From Aliidiomarina celeris (lineage in GTDB: Bacteria > Pseudomonadota > Gammaproteobacteria > Enterobacterales > Alteromonadaceae), in assembly GCF_003316875.1 (NCBI RefSeq), contig NZ_QMIL01000002.1, forward strand, positions 310,001 through 374,000: 64,000 bases of DNA, read 5' to 3'. The position numbers were made by a program, and so were the translations under genes. The stretch's first letter is position 1. Each line of letters starts with the position of its first letter. Below are positions 42,228 through 52,118 of this stretch, in pieces. Below the pieces are notes generated by a model, which worked only from the letters and a program-made list of their open reading frames with translations, was not told where the DNA came from and ran no database searches.

Positions 42228-43397
42228 TTAACGCTTAAGGTAGGTAAGTGGGTTTACTGGGTCTCCGTTCTGTCGAATCTCAAAATATAAAGACGGCTCT
42301 CGTTGCCCTCCGCTTTTTCCAGCAAGCGAAATAACTTGCCCTTTTTGTACGGGATCGCCCACTTCGTACATAATCGCTTGGTTATAGCCGTACAGGCTCA
42401 TAAAGCCTTCTCCGTGGTCGAGTACAATCACTAACCCATAGCCACGCAACCAGTCTGCAAATAGCACACGACCGTCTGCAATGGCCTGTATCGGTGCTTC
42501 TTCTTGAGCCTGAATTACTATGCCGCGCCAATCTACTTGGCTACTGCGGCTGCTCCCGTAACGGTGCACTACAGGGCCTTGCAGTGGCCACTCTAATCTA
42601 CCGCGAAGCGCGCCAAGACCTGCTAACTCAATATTAACGCTGTCGAGCACATTGGAAAGAGCGGCGAGTAACTCTGTGAGTTGTTGCTCGTTCTGGAGAA
42701 GATTTTGCAGCGCCTCGGCTTCAGAGCCTTGCGCTTGCTGTAATGCTAAAACGCGTTGCTCCTGTTGTTGCTGCTGTTGTTCTAAAGTTTGTTGTTCTTG
42801 TTGTTGCTGGCTACGCCGCTGTGCAAGCGCTTGTTGTTCGTTGGTTAGGTTAGCACCTACGAGGGCCAGTTGCTGTTCGGTTTCGCGAAGTGCTTGCAGT
42901 TGCGCAACACGCGCTTCATTAAGGTGGCGGTAATATTCCAGTAAACGCTCAAAACGGCCCGGGTGGTCTTGGTTAAGCAAAAGCTGAAGGAAGCTATAGT
43001 TACCCGCGCGATATGCGGCTTCTATTTGGTCCGACAGGAGTTCTGCTTGTGCGTGTAGGCTTGCGGTAAGGTTTTCTTGCTCGGTTTCGAGCGCACGAAT
43101 GCGTTGTTGAACCTCTGCGATGTTGCTTTCAATGCGCCGCAAGCTCCGGCTAGTTTGGTTGATTTGTTGCTCTAGGTCTCGCAATGCTCGTTCACTTCGC
43201 GTGAGCTGTTGCTGCCGCCGTTCCATTTGGCGTCGGCGTTGTTCTATTTCGCTCTGTAAGTCTTTTAGCTGCTGTTCGGTACGCTGGCGTTCGGCGCCGC
43301 TGTCTGTTTGTATGCCAAAGCTAGGCATAGGCAAACTGCTTAGACCTATTACTAAGCAGAATACAGCAAAACAGAAAACGCGCCGGATCGCTGACAC
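42228..43397 (-). CDS. envC: Murein hydrolase activator EnvC
   Basis: Periplasmic activator of septal amidases, 389 residues, GTG start with AAAGG upstream. Signal peptide, then about 230 residues of Gln/Glu/Arg-rich coiled coil, then a degenerate LytM/M23 domain: the zinc-ligand His-x-His is lost (SLYGYNQ in place of YAHL-type), as expected of EnvC rather than an active endopeptidase. Downstream of gpmI by 6 bases, a common gammaproteobacterial order. Partner of FtsEX encoded upstream in this window. Confidence 0.93.
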   Translation of the reverse strand: MSAIRRVFCFAVFCLVIGLSSLPMPSFGIQTDSGAERQRTEQQLKDLQSEIEQRRRQMERRQQQLTRSERALRDLEQQINQTSRSLRRIESNIAEVQQRIRALETEQENLTASLHAQAELLSDQIEAAYRAGNYSFLQLLLNQDHPGRFERLLEYYRHLNEARVAQLQALRETEQQLALVGANLTNEQQALAQRRSQQQQEQQTLEQQQQQQEQRVLALQQAQGSEAEALQNLLQNEQQLTELLAALSNVLDSVNIELAGLGALRGRLEWPLQGPVVHRYGSSRSSQVDWRGIVIQAQEEAPIQAIADGRVLFADWLRGYGLVIVLDHGEGFMSLYGYNQAIMYEVGDPVQKGQVISLAGKSGGQREPSLYFEIRQNGDPVNPLTYLKR

Positions 43398-43403
43398 GCC
43401 TTG

Positions 43404-44945
43404 CTAACCTTTTAATTGCATTAATGTTTTACCTGTCATTTCAGGAGGCTGCGCCATGCCCATGAGATGTAACATGGTGGGGGCAATGTCTGACAAGCGG
43501 CCGCCTGAAACTGGGGTAGCATCACGACCCACATAAATAAAAGGTACTAAATTACTGGTGTGTGCGGTGTGGCTCTGGCCGGTTTGATGGTCTGCCATTT
43601 GTTCGGCGTTGCCATGGTCGGCGGTAATGAGGCATTCGCCACCATAGGTGCGTATTGCCTCAACCACTCGCCCTACAGCAGTGTCGACCGCCTCGCAGGC
43701 TTTCACGGCGGCGTCAAAATTACCCGTATGGCCCACCATGTCGCCATTCGGATAATTACAAATAATCGCGTCGTACTCACCGGAACTAATGGCGTCTACC
43801 AAGGCGTCGGTAAGCTCTACGGAACTCATCTCGGGTTGTAAGTCGTAGGTTGCAACCTGAGGTGACGGAATGAGAACGCGTTTTTCCCCTTTAAAGGTGT
43901 TTTCCCGACCGCCACTAAAGAAAAAGGTTACATGGGCGTATTTTTCGGTTTCGCTAATTCGAAGTTGGGTTTTGTTATGTTTTTCTAGCCATTCACCGAA
44001 AACGTTCTCTAATGGCTCCGGTGGGAAGGCGATAGGCGCTTGAATGTCGGCGGCGTACTCGGTAAGCATTACGAAAGCACTTAACTTGGGCGCGTGGCGC
44101 TCAAAGTGAGAGAAGTTGGGCTCAACAAATGCGCGAGTGAGCTCGCGCGCGCGGTCTGCTCGAAAGTTCATAAAAAACACCGTGTCTTGGTCGGCAATGG
44201 GTTGTGCGCCTTCAATCCATGTGGGTTTCACAAACTCGTCGCTTTCGTTACGGTCGTAGGCGTTTGCTAATCCTTGTTCTGCAGTAGCGGCCACACAGTC
44301 ACTTTCACCGGCCACTAATAAACGCCATGCTTTTTCAACACGGTCCCACCTGTTGTCGCGGTCCATTGCAAAATAGCGACCGCATAAACTGGCGAAGCGC
44401 GCACCTGGAATTTCGGCAAATGCGGCTTCGAATTTTTTAATACTTTCCGCCGCCGAACGAGGTGGCGTATCACGCCCGTCTAGGAAGGCGTGAATTTGAA
44501 TAGACTGCGCGCCGCGCTGATGTGCAAGTTTTGCCATGGCTAATAAATGGTCTTCGTGGCTGTGTACGCCACCTGGCGAGAGTAGCCCCATAATATGCAC
44601 CGTGCCGTGTGCATCAACGCACTTGGCTAAACTTTCGGTCAGCACTGGGTTGGCAAAAAAGTCACCGTCTTGTATCGCCTTGCTGATGCGAGTGAAGTCT
44701 TGGTAAACAATGCGGCCAGCCCCTAAATTAACATGGCCAACTTCTGAGTTGCCCATTTGCCCATCGGGTAAACCCACCGCCATGCCGGAGCCGTCTACTA
44801 GGGTGTGTGGTGCAGACTGATAAAGTGCGTCGAGAACGGGCGTGTGAGCGTGTGATATGGCGTTGTCGGGGGCGTCTTCTCGGCTTCCCCAGCCGTCGAG
44901 GATAAGTAACACTAGCGGTTTTTTTCGGCCGACTTCAACTGCCAT
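43404..44945 (-). CDS. gpmI: 2,3-bisphosphoglycerate-independent phosphoglycerate mutase
   Basis: Mn-dependent glycolytic enzyme interconverting 3- and 2-phosphoglycerate. 513 residues, full length. Metal ligands and the phosphorylated serine in LLILDGWG and MGNSEVGH, then HSHEDH, DGRDTPP and [16 protein letters not shown] precedes ATG 44945. The 250-base divergent gap to the rhodanese gene holds a TATACT -10-like element near 45061 and a small CACTTG/CAAGTG inverted repeat near 45136, with no further gene. Confidence 0.97.
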   Translation of the reverse strand: MAVEVGRKKPLVLLILDGWGSREDAPDNAISHAHTPVLDALYQSAPHTLVDGSGMAVGLPDGQMGNSEVGHVNLGAGRIVYQDFTRISKAIQDGDFFANPVLTESLAKCVDAHGTVHIMGLLSPGGVHSHEDHLLAMAKLAHQRGAQSIQIHAFLDGRDTPPRSAAESIKKFEAAFAEIPGARFASLCGRYFAMDRDNRWDRVEKAWRLLVAGESDCVAATAEQGLANAYDRNESDEFVKPTWIEGAQPIADQDTVFFMNFRADRARELTRAFVEPNFSHFERHAPKLSAFVMLTEYAADIQAPIAFPPEPLENVFGEWLEKHNKTQLRISETEKYAHVTFFFSGGRENTFKGEKRVLIPSPQVATYDLQPEMSSVELTDALVDAISSGEYDAIICNYPNGDMVGHTGNFDAAVKACEAVDTAVGRVVEAIRTYGGECLITADHGNAEQMADHQTGQSHTAHTSNLVPFIYVGRDATPVSGGRLSDIAPTMLHLMGMAQPPEMTGKTLMQLKG

Positions 44946-45195
44946 AACAACTCCTTAATGCGTATCTATTGCTGGTGATAATTTGCCCGTAGTTTACTGC
45001 ATTTGCCACTTTGAAGCACCTCTTGCTGGTATTTTTTGCTGATCGTGAGGCCGATAGTCGGTATACTCTTGCGCGTTGTTTATCTTCATTGTTTAAAGTC
45101 GAAATGTAGACGCGGGAAATCAGTCCCAAGGGAATACACTTGTTGCAAGTGCGTTCTTGTTCAAGAGGTGACCCAGTCAGAAGTTAGGAGAGGTC

Positions 45196-45660
45196 ATGGA
45201 CCAGTTTATTCAATTTGTAACCGAGCACTACATTCTCAGTACCTTGTGGCTCGTTGTATTCTTTATGCTTGTCACAGATATTGTGAAGAACCGTTTTTCA
45301 AACGTTACGTTGCTGAATCCGCAAAATGCCACAATTGCGACCAACCGGGGTGGCGTTTTTCTTGATATTCGGAGCGAGGAAGAGTACGCCCAAGGCCATA
45401 TTTATGGTTCGCGCTGGCTTACTTTACAAAAAATTCGAGAAGGCGATATAAAAGCGCTTGATAAATTCAAAGATGCCCCCATTGTTACCGTATGCAACTA
45501 TGGAAATACAGCTCGAACGGCAGCGGCGCTGCTCGCGAAAGCAGGCTTTAATAAAGTCTCTGTATTGCAAGGTGGGCTGCAAGCTTGGAAAAGTGCGAAT
45601 ATGCCTTTGAGCAAAGGCGCACCCACCAGCGGCGCAGCAAAAGCGAAGAAAAAAAAGTAA
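45196..45660 (+). CDS. yibN: Membrane-anchored rhodanese-like protein (YibN type)
   Basis: 154 residues: one N-terminal membrane span (LSTLWLVVFFMLVTDIV) then a rhodanese domain with active-site loop VCNYGNTA (Cys about residue 100) and a Lys-rich tail. Sulfur-transfer activity is expected but the loop composition is atypical. Precedes secB and gpsA as in E. coli yibN-grxC-secB-gpsA, but grxC is absent here. GGAG ribosome site. Confidence 0.9.
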   Translation: MDQFIQFVTEHYILSTLWLVVFFMLVTDIVKNRFSNVTLLNPQNATIATNRGGVFLDIRSEEEYAQGHIYGSRWLTLQKIREGDIKALDKFKDAPIVTVCNYGNTARTAAALLAKAGFNKVSVLQGGLQAWKSANMPLSKGAPTSGAAKAKKKK

Positions 45661-45706
45661 TGCGCTAAGCAAACTTATACATTCATTTTAATAAAAGGTA
45701 GTGACC

Positions 45707-46201
45707 ATGGCTGACGAACAGCAAAACGCAGGAGCGAACGCTCAACAACAAGCAGAACCACAATTCGCTATTCAGCGCATTTACGTAAAAGACATTTCTT
45801 TTGAAGCGCCTAACTCTCCAGCTATTTTCCGTAAAGAGTGGAGTCCAAATGTAAGCGTGGACATGAATGTGAGCAACAGCAAGCTTGAAGAGAACTTGCA
45901 TGAGGTTGTGCTTACATTGACCGTAAAAAATACTATTGGTGAAGAAACGGCATTTTTGTGTGAAATTGCACAAGCAGGTATTTTCGCAATTGGCTCACAA
46001 GTACCAGAAGAGCAGTTACCAGGTTTATTGGCTGCATTCTGCCCGAACATTTTGTTCCCGTATGCGCGTGAAGCAATTGCAAGCCTTGTGAACCGCGGCA
46101 CCTTCCCGCAGTTGAATTTAGCGCCGGTAAATTTCGACGCGGTGTTCGCACAACACATTCAGCAGCAACAAGCTGCGCAAGGTCAAAAGTTAGACGCGTA
46201 A
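45707..46201 (+). CDS. secB: Protein-export chaperone SecB
   Basis: Tetrameric cytoplasmic chaperone delivering unfolded preproteins to SecA. About 164 residues, with [16 protein letters not shown] and [14 protein letters not shown] typical of SecB, plus a Gln/Ala-rich N-terminus. ATG 45707 has AAAGGTAG upstream; TTG/ATG-like codons before are not supported. Its stop overlaps the gpsA start (TAATG). Confidence 0.97.
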   Translation: MADEQQNAGANAQQQAEPQFAIQRIYVKDISFEAPNSPAIFRKEWSPNVSVDMNVSNSKLEENLHEVVLTLTVKNTIGEETAFLCEIAQAGIFAIGSQVPEEQLPGLLAAFCPNILFPYAREAIASLVNRGTFPQLNLAPVNFDAVFAQHIQQQQAAQGQKLDA

Positions 46202-47220
46202 TGAGCGAAAATCCGCAGCAACGTCGGGTAACTGTTCTGGGGGCGGGGTCGTATGGCTCCGCCCTTGCTATCTGTATTGCGCGTAAAGGTGTTCCTACTT
46301 ATTTGTGGGGGCGCGACGCACAAGCAATGACGGCTATGGCAGCCTCGCGGAGTAACGAGCGCTACTTGAATGGTATTCCGTTCCCTGAGGCGCTTGAGCC
46401 AACTTCAGACTTAGCGCACGCGGTGACAAGCGCTCACATCGTGCTTGTGGTTGTGCCAAGTTACGGCTTTTCTGCTGTGTTAAAGCAAATTAAACCCTTT
46501 TTGCAACCCAATGCGCGTGTTGCCTGGGCCACTAAAGGTCTCGAGCCAGACACCGGGCGTTTATTGTCCGACGTGGCGATGGAAATTTTGGGCGCCGATC
46601 GGCCTCTTGCGGTGCTGTCGGGTCCTACTTTTGCACGCGAAATGGCGCAAGGTATGCCCACAGCAATTGCGGTAGCCGCTACGCAGCCCGAGTTTGTCGC
46701 GGAGTTGTCGGAAACCTTGCACTGTGACAAGTCGTTTCGGGTGTATTCGAACGACGACTTAGTGGGTATGCAGCTTGGCGGCGCAGTAAAGAATATTATT
46801 GCCATAGGTGCCGGCATGGCAGACGGGCTAGGGTTTGGTGCCAATACGCGCACTGCTCTTATTACCCGAGGGCTCGCTGAACTCACTCGGCTGGGTTTAG
46901 AGTTAGGCGGTAAACCCGAAACCTTTACGGGTATGGCTGGGCTTGGCGACCTTATTTTAACCTGTACCGATAATCAGTCGCGTAATCGCCGCTTTGGTTT
47001 AGCCATTGGCGAAGGCAAAACGGTTGAGCAAGCAATGGACAGCATTGGGCAAGCTGTAGAGGGTTACCGAAATACCCGCGAAGTGTTCGAGTTGTCGAAG
47101 CGCTATAGTGTAGAAATGCCTATTGTAGAGCAGCTTTATTATGTGCTGTACGAAGGTAAAGCTCCACTGGAGGCGGCTCATAACCTTTTAGGCAGAGCAC
47201 GCACCAGCGAAAGCCTGTAA
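46201..47220 (+). CDS. gpsA: Glycerol-3-phosphate dehydrogenase [NAD(P)+]
   Basis: Makes sn-glycerol 3-phosphate from dihydroxyacetone phosphate for phospholipids. 339 residues. Rossmann motif [29 protein letters not shown], catalytic [17 protein letters not shown] (17 residues). Coupled with secB. The stop codon abuts the convergent radC stop with no intervening base. Confidence 0.97.
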   Translation: MSENPQQRRVTVLGAGSYGSALAICIARKGVPTYLWGRDAQAMTAMAASRSNERYLNGIPFPEALEPTSDLAHAVTSAHIVLVVVPSYGFSAVLKQIKPFLQPNARVAWATKGLEPDTGRLLSDVAMEILGADRPLAVLSGPTFAREMAQGMPTAIAVAATQPEFVAELSETLHCDKSFRVYSNDDLVGMQLGGAVKNIIAIGAGMADGLGFGANTRTALITRGLAELTRLGLELGGKPETFTGMAGLGDLILTCTDNQSRNRRFGLAIGEGKTVEQAMDSIGQAVEGYRNTREVFELSKRYSVEMPIVEQLYYVLYEGKAPLEAAHNLLGRARTSESL

Positions 47221-47895
47221 TTACAGTAGGCCTCGTTCGGCAAACGAAACCGTTTCACCCGCACCAATTACAAAATGGTCGAGTACATTCACGTCTATGG
47301 TTTCCAGCGCAGTTTTTATGCGCTGGGTTACACGTTGGTCGGCTTGGCTTGGCTCTGCCACTCCGCTCGGGTGATTGTGTGCGAGAATAATGGCCGCCGC
47401 GTTTTTTTCGAGCACCAATTTCACAATTTCGCGTGGATAAACCGGAGCGGCATTAATGGTGCCGTAGAAAAGTTCCTTGTAGTGTAAAAGCCGGTGTTGG
47501 CTGTCGAGTAAAAGTATGGCGAATACTTCACGCGGTTGGTGGCGCAATTGTGCTGCAAGGTAATCTTTAACCATTTGCGGACGGGTAAAGCTTTCACCCT
47601 TTTCAAGTGTGCTTGCAAGATAACGCCTCGACAACTCCATAATAACTTGCAGTTGCATGCAGCGCGCATTACCCAGCCCATGAATTTTTAACTGCTCAGC
47701 CGCTGGCATGGCGAGCAATGCGCCCAAACCATTCGCTTCGTGTAATACCTGCCTTGCCCAAGTCATTACGTCCTTACCGGCGGTTCCGGTACCAAACAGT
47801 ATTGCTAATAGCTCTGCGTCGCTGAGCCCTTGGCTGCCATATTGAGCGAGCTTTTCGCGGGGTTTTTCGGTGTTGGGCCATTCACGAATGTGCAT
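47221..47895 (-). CDS. radC: RadC/YicR family JAMM-domain protein
   Basis: 224 residues from ATG 47895 (GGAG site). N-terminal helix-hairpin-helix-like region (KIHGLGNARCMQL), then the JAMM/MPN domain with metal motif AHNHPSGVAEPSQAD. Role in DNA repair is traditional but not established. Divergent from coaBC as in many gammaproteobacteria; longer in-frame start upstream is not needed. Confidence 0.93.
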   Translation of the reverse strand: MHIREWPNTEKPREKLAQYGSQGLSDAELLAILFGTGTAGKDVMTWARQVLHEANGLGALLAMPAAEQLKIHGLGNARCMQLQVIMELSRRYLASTLEKGESFTRPQMVKDYLAAQLRHQPREVFAILLLDSQHRLLHYKELFYGTINAAPVYPREIVKLVLEKNAAAIILAHNHPSGVAEPSQADQRVTQRIKTALETIDVNVLDHFVIGAGETVSFAERGLL

Positions 47896-48005
47896 ATCGT
47901 CTCCTTGATTAAGCCGCTTGGTGAATTGCAGTGTGTGCAAGGTATCGCCAAGTCAAGCGTGTCCGTGTTAATCTAACGTAAGGACTCACTTCGCTGAGAG
48001 CAAGT

Positions 48006-49262
48006 ATGACAGCACTTTTAAACCGTAATCTATTGCTGATTTTAACGGGCGGCATTGCTGCTTATAAAACGCCTGAGCTGGTTCGCCGTTTGCGCGATCG
48101 TGGCGTGAATGTGCGCGTGGTTATGACTGAAGGCGCGAAGTCTTTTATTACGCCCCTTACCTTACAAGCTGTGTCGGGCCATGCGGTGCACCACGATTTA
48201 CTCGATCCCGCGGCTGAGGCTGCAATGGGGCATATCGAACTGGCCCGCTGGGCTGACTTGGTAGTAGTGGCACCGGCTACGGCCAGTGCTATTGCGCGGC
48301 TTGCTCATGGTTTTGCCGATGACCTATTCACGACCTTGTGCCTTGCTACCGACGCCCCCATTGCGGTAGTGCCAGCCATGAATAGGCTGATGTGGGCTGC
48401 ACCGGCAGTACAACGGAATGTAAACACGTTAATAACCGACGGTAAATTAGTTTGGGGGCCCGCAGAAGGGTCGCAGGCTTGTGGCGAGGTGGGGGCTGGC
48501 CGTATGCTAGAGCCTGAGCAAATTGTTGCTGAAATAGAGAATTATTTTGGCCACGCCATTCAATTGTCGAACAGCCTTGTACTGGCGAATGAGCACGTGG
48601 TGATTACCGCAGGGCCCACGCGAGAAGCGATTGATCCGGTGCGGTTTTTAAGCAACCACAGCAGCGGTAAAATGGGCTTTGCGTTGGCGGAAGCCGCGGC
48701 GGCGGCTGGCGCACAAGTTACCTTAGTTGCTGGCCCTGTGCATTTAGCAACGCCACAAGGCGTTACGCGAATAAATGTGGAAAGTGCAGAAGATATGCAG
48801 CATGCAGTTGCTGAAGTGATTGATAGCGCGACAATTTTCATTGGGTGTGCGGCGGTTGCTGATTTTCGCTTACAGCAGGTCAGTGGGCAGAAAATGAAGA
48901 AGCAGCCTGATCAAGATGAACTCACGCTTACTTTGGTAAAAAATCCGGACATTTTAGCTTGGGTGGCGGGTTTAGAATCAGCGCCTTACACGGTAGGGTT
49001 TGCGGCGGAAACGCAGAATGTGCAGCAGTACGCAGTGTCGAAACTAGAGCGCAAGCACATTCAGATGATAGTGGCGAACGACGTAAGCGTGCCTGAGCAA
49101 GGCTTTAATAGCGACACGAATGCCGTTGAGGTGTTTTGGCGCGAGCCCAGCGGTAAGAGTAGTAGTGAGCAGGTCTGCAGCAAAGCTTTTAGCAATCGTG
49201 GCAAGAGCGAGTTAGCCCACGACTTAATTCAACTGATAAGTGAACAGAAAAATCATGTCTAA
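48006..49262 (+). CDS. coaBC: Bifunctional phosphopantothenoylcysteine decarboxylase/synthetase CoaBC
   Basis: Two steps of coenzyme A synthesis in one polypeptide, 418 residues. CoaC half: FMN-binding [38 protein letters not shown] and the substrate-clamp [15 protein letters not shown]. CoaB half: [24 protein letters not shown] (in two parts), AAVADFR and a terminal VANDVS. dut overlaps its end by 8 bases. Confidence 0.97.
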   Translation: MTALLNRNLLLILTGGIAAYKTPELVRRLRDRGVNVRVVMTEGAKSFITPLTLQAVSGHAVHHDLLDPAAEAAMGHIELARWADLVVVAPATASAIARLAHGFADDLFTTLCLATDAPIAVVPAMNRLMWAAPAVQRNVNTLITDGKLVWGPAEGSQACGEVGAGRMLEPEQIVAEIENYFGHAIQLSNSLVLANEHVVITAGPTREAIDPVRFLSNHSSGKMGFALAEAAAAAGAQVTLVAGPVHLATPQGVTRINVESAEDMQHAVAEVIDSATIFIGCAAVADFRLQQVSGQKMKKQPDQDELTLTLVKNPDILAWVAGLESAPYTVGFAAETQNVQQYAVSKLERKHIQMIVANDVSVPEQGFNSDTNAVEVFWREPSGKSSSEQVCSKAFSNRGKSELAHDLIQLISEQKNHV

Positions 49263-49713
49263 ACGAATCGACGTTAAAATTCTTGATCCTCGTGTAGGTA
49301 AAGACTTTCCATTACCCGCTTATGCTACGCCGGGGTCTGCGGGGCTCGATTTACGCGCATGCCTAAGCCATGCGGTAACTTTACAGCCTGGCGAAACGGA
49401 ATTGATTGGCACCGGAATGGCGATTCATATTGCCGATCCGAACTTAGCTGCAACCATTTTACCGCGCTCGGGGTTAGGCCATAAGCACGGCATAGTGCTG
49501 GGTAACTTAGTCGGGTTGATCGACTCTGATTATCAGGGCGAATTGATGGTGTCGGTATGGAATAGAGGGTCTACAACGTTCTCTATTGAGCCAGGCGAGC
49601 GCATTGCACAATTAGTTATTATTCCGGTAGTACAAGCCGACTTTAATATTGTGAGTGAATTTAGTGAAAGTGATCGGGGAGAGGGTGGTTTTGGCCACTC
49701 AGGGCGCCACTAA
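49255..49713 (+). CDS. dut: Deoxyuridine 5'-triphosphate nucleotidohydrolase
   Basis: Trimeric dUTPase, 152 residues from ATG 49255, hydrolysing dUTP to dUMP. All five motifs are present: [40 protein letters not shown] and the P-loop-like [11 protein letters not shown]. The GTG at 49240 in frame is not needed. Between coaBC and slmA, the usual order. Confidence 0.97.
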   Translation: MSKRIDVKILDPRVGKDFPLPAYATPGSAGLDLRACLSHAVTLQPGETELIGTGMAIHIADPNLAATILPRSGLGHKHGIVLGNLVGLIDSDYQGELMVSVWNRGSTTFSIEPGERIAQLVIIPVVQADFNIVSEFSESDRGEGGFGHSGRH

Positions 49714-49728
49714 GAGAGCATTAAAGTT

Positions 49729-50322
49729 ATGACCACAGCACGTAAGCAAAACCGTAAGGAAGAGATTTTAGGTACGTTGGCGCATATGTTGGCAACTCAC
49801 CTTGGGCAGCCCATTACCACTGCAAAGTTAGCCGCTGAAGTTGGTGTTTCGGAAGCAGCGTTATATCGGCATTTTCCGTCGAAGGCGAAAATGTTCGACG
49901 ACCTGATCAACCTTATTGAAGACATTCTGCTTGGCAGCATGAACCGTATGCTGGAACAACAAAAAGACACCTTAAGCCGTGTACGCGAAATGGTGTTACT
50001 TATTTTGCGCTTTGCTGAGCAGAGCCCCGGCATGAGCCGCGTGCTCACAGGCGACGCGTTAATGGGCGAACACGAGCGCTTGCGAGTGCGGGTAGTAGGG
50101 CTGTTCGACAAGCTTGAGAGCCAAATGAAGCAAGTGCTCAGAGAGCGCAGATTACGGGAAGGAAAAGAATTTTCCACCGATGAGGGCATTTTAACCAATG
50201 TGGTGATGGCATACACCGAGGGTAAACTGTTACAATTCGTTCGGTCGGGCTTTAAAATTAAGCCAACAGCTCAATTCGACACACAATGGAACGTGATTGA
50301 GCATCAACTGCTGCATGCATAA
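49729..50322 (+). CDS. slmA: Nucleoid occlusion factor SlmA
   Basis: TetR-family DNA-binding protein that blocks FtsZ assembly over the nucleoid. 197 residues; N-terminal HTH ITTAKLAAEVGVSEAALYRH (20 residues) followed by FPSKAKMFDDLI, and SlmA-type C-terminal helices. 15 bases after dut. Its stop overlaps the start of a hairpin. Confidence 0.96.
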   Translation: MTTARKQNRKEEILGTLAHMLATHLGQPITTAKLAAEVGVSEAALYRHFPSKAKMFDDLINLIEDILLGSMNRMLEQQKDTLSRVREMVLLILRFAEQSPGMSRVLTGDALMGEHERLRVRVVGLFDKLESQMKQVLRERRLREGKEFSTDEGILTNVVMAYTEGKLLQFVRSGFKIKPTAQFDTQWNVIEHQLLHA

Positions 50323-50344
50323 TTTCTCCTATTTTTGAGAAATT
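50321..50344 (+). terminator. Hairpin after slmA
   Basis: AATTTCTC-N8-GAGAAATT, a perfect 8-bp inverted repeat directly at the slmA stop, followed by GCTTGCTTTT. AT-rich stem and broken T tract make it a weak terminator. Confidence 0.5.
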
Positions 50345-50346
50345 GC

Positions 50347-50375
50347 TTGCTTTTGCAGCGATATTTTTGTATAAA
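50347..50375 (+). promoter_or_regulatory. Candidate promoter of rpmB-rpmG
   Basis: TTGCTT, 17 bases, TATAAA; the start would fall near 50382, giving a leader of about 65 bases to rpmB. The -35 is weak (3/6), the -10 good. Confidence 0.5.
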
Positions 50376-50448
50376 TTGCGCCCTCGAATTTAGGGCAAAG
50401 CCATCAGGGCTATCAGGCGAGCTGCAAGCAATTTCGGAGTAATAGATA

Positions 50449-50685
50449 ATGTCTCGAGTATGTCAAGTAACAGGAAAGCGGCCAGTGGTTGGTAATAACC
50501 GCTCACACGCGAACAATGCGACCCGCCGTCGGTTCCTGCCAAACCTTCAGTCTCACCGTTTCTGGGTAGAAAGCGAGAAGCGTTGGGTGAAACTGCGTAT
50601 TTCAACAAAAGGTATGCGTATCATCGACAAGAACGGTATTGATTCAGTTCTTGCAGATTTGCGTGCTAAAGGTGTCCGGGTTTAA
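50449..50685 (+). CDS. rpmB: 50S ribosomal protein L28 (bL28)
   Basis: 78-residue basic ribosomal protein. [20 protein letters not shown] at the start and the [19 protein letters not shown] core (19 residues) are diagnostic. GGAG ribosome site 12 bases upstream. Paired with rpmG as in other gammaproteobacteria. Confidence 0.98.
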   Translation: MSRVCQVTGKRPVVGNNRSHANNATRRRFLPNLQSHRFWVESEKRWVKLRISTKGMRIIDKNGIDSVLADLRAKGVRV

Positions 50686-50713
50686 TACCGGCTAGAACGA
50701 AAGGAATATTAAG

Positions 50714-50869
50714 ATGCGTGATAAAATTCGTCTCGTTTCTTCTGCTGGTACAGGGTTTTTCTACACCACAGATAAAAACAAACGTAACATGCCTGAGAAG
50801 TTCGAGATCAAAAAGTTTGATCCAGTAGTTCGCAAGCACGTGATGTTTAAAGAAGCGAAAATCAAATAA
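50714..50869 (+). CDS. rpmG: 50S ribosomal protein L33 (bL33)
   Basis: 51-codon gene: [20 protein letters not shown] at the start, then [20 protein letters not shown] and a [11 protein letters not shown] end. Non-cysteine form of L33, so zinc independent. AAGGA ribosome site; 28 bases after rpmB; followed by a strong terminator. Confidence 0.98.
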   Translation: MRDKIRLVSSAGTGFFYTTDKNKRNMPEKFEIKKFDPVVRKHVMFKEAKIK

Positions 50870-50871
50870 TA

Positions 50872-50896
50872 AAAACCCGGCTTCCGCCGGGTTTTT
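50872..50896 (+). terminator. Rho-independent terminator after rpmG
   Basis: AAAACCCGGC-TTCC-GCCGGGTTTTTT: a 10-bp stem with tetraloop and T run directly after rpmG. Confidence 0.95.
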
Positions 50897-50921
50897 TATT
50901 TTCTTTCCTTAAAAACGCCCC

Positions 50922-51311
50922 ATGAAGTACCGCATGAAACTAAACCTGCAAACACCTGCACAAAAGCTCCGCGCTTTTTATGTGTTGGTTATGCTTTCTT
51001 ATTTGCCACCATTTTTGTGGCAGCTGTTAGTAACCCAAACGGTTTATCAGCATGGTTACCATATTCTGTTGGTTTTGCTTGCGTCGGGTGTGGCAACAGG
51101 CGTTGGGGTGCGTTCACCGCGTTTGCTGCTGTTTCTCTCCGCCTCCATGGCGTTAAATGTGGCACTGCTTCTGCTCGACGCACTTGGCCTGCGGTTTGGT
51201 CCGCATGTGTCGTTAGGCGCGTTAATGCTATTAGTGCTTAGTATTGCTACTTATTACGCAAGTTGGGCTACAGCGCTTTATCAGCGTTGGCGTAACGGTC
51301 CGCCGAAGTAA
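50922..51311 (+). CDS. Uncharacterised four-span membrane protein
   Basis: 129 residues (ATG 50922, or ATG 50934). Four hydrophobic segments cover almost the whole chain: FYVLVMLSYLPPFLWQLL, ILLVLLASGVATGVGV, LLLFLSASMALNVALLLL and LGALMLLVLSIATYYASW. Resembles the short DUF2069-type inner-membrane proteins of gammaproteobacteria, but that assignment is tentative. No catalytic motif. Confidence 0.7.
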   Translation: MKYRMKLNLQTPAQKLRAFYVLVMLSYLPPFLWQLLVTQTVYQHGYHILLVLLASGVATGVGVRSPRLLLFLSASMALNVALLLLDALGLRFGPHVSLGALMLLVLSIATYYASWATALYQRWRNGPPK

Positions 51312-51318
51312 GTTCGGT

Positions 51319-51975
51319 CTACTGCGCTGGGTCAATGCGTTGGCCACTGCTGGTGTTGTGCCTAAACCAACCGGTTAAACTGAGCCGCAACCGATTCGAC
51401 ACCAATACCTCGTGAACAAAAGCGTCGCTAAGAAAAACCACAAGCGTGCCTTGGCGAGGTACTATTTTTTCCAACACTTGGCCGCGTTTGCCATAAATAA
51501 CTAACTCACCACCGTCGCTGTCGTGCCACTCCGGGTTTAAGTAACACACAGTGGAAAGTACTCGATTACTTCGGCCTTTAAAGGCGTCGAGGTGCTTTTG
51601 GTACCGGCTGCCGGGTTGGTAACGGGCAAGGTGACTTTCGTAGTCGAACAGCCCCATAAATAAAGACTGATTGAGGCTAACGCGAAGTAATTCCATATGC
51701 TCTAACCACAAAGCTTCGAGTGGATGTGCAGGGTTAAGCCAGTGAATTTCGTCACTGCGTACATGGGTGTTTACCGTATGTTGCTGCTCGCGACCTACCC
51801 CAGCCAAATGCCATTCACCCTGGGGTAAACTACTGGCGTAGTTATAAAGAAGTTCAGCGCTCGCTTGCGGGAGAAAGTTTGGCAAAACAATGTAGCCGCG
51901 CTCAACGAGCGCGTCGGCAATTTCATGCTGGTGTTCTAAAATAGCCGTTTGCAATGCATTCACTCCGTTCGCCAC
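51319..51975 (-). CDS. 2-oxoglutarate/Fe(II)-dependent oxygenase
   Basis: 218-residue prolyl-4-hydroxylase-like oxygenase. Iron ligands: His-x-Asp in YQKHLDAFKG and the distal His in DAFVHEVL, followed by the 2-oxoglutarate-binding Arg in LRLSLTGWFRH. Substrate unknown; such bacterial members may hydroxylate peptides or EF-Tu, as for PPHD of Pseudomonas. ATG 51975. Ends 7 bases from the convergent membrane-protein gene. Confidence 0.88.
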   Translation of the reverse strand: MANGVNALQTAILEHQHEIADALVERGYIVLPNFLPQASAELLYNYASSLPQGEWHLAGVGREQQHTVNTHVRSDEIHWLNPAHPLEALWLEHMELLRVSLNQSLFMGLFDYESHLARYQPGSRYQKHLDAFKGRSNRVLSTVCYLNPEWHDSDGGELVIYGKRGQVLEKIVPRQGTLVVFLSDAFVHEVLVSNRLRLSLTGWFRHNTSSGQRIDPAQ

Positions 51976-52013
51976 TTGCGCTATGCTCGGTACTCTAGCA
52001 TGAGCAGGTAGCG

Positions 52014-52055
52014 CTACTCTTGGTTGCTAGGGGCGCCACTCTTGGTTGCTAGGGG
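52014..52055. repeat. Direct 22-bp repeat pair
   Basis: ACTCTTGGTTGCTAGGGG occurs at 52016 and 52038 (period 22, with near-matching flanks). It is in the divergent gap between the oxygenase gene and the gene at 52119. Could be a replication slip or a regulator-binding array. Confidence 0.8.
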
Positions 52056-52118
52056 AGCTACTATAAGCACCTTTTTACGCTGAAGGTAGTTATTAATTCT
52101 ATTTGAAATCAAGCTTAT

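Noticed and set aside
42652-42933. Cysteine-rich frame on the plus strand opposite envC
   Set aside because: Shadow of the Gln/Glu coiled-coil codons of envC; no start signal.
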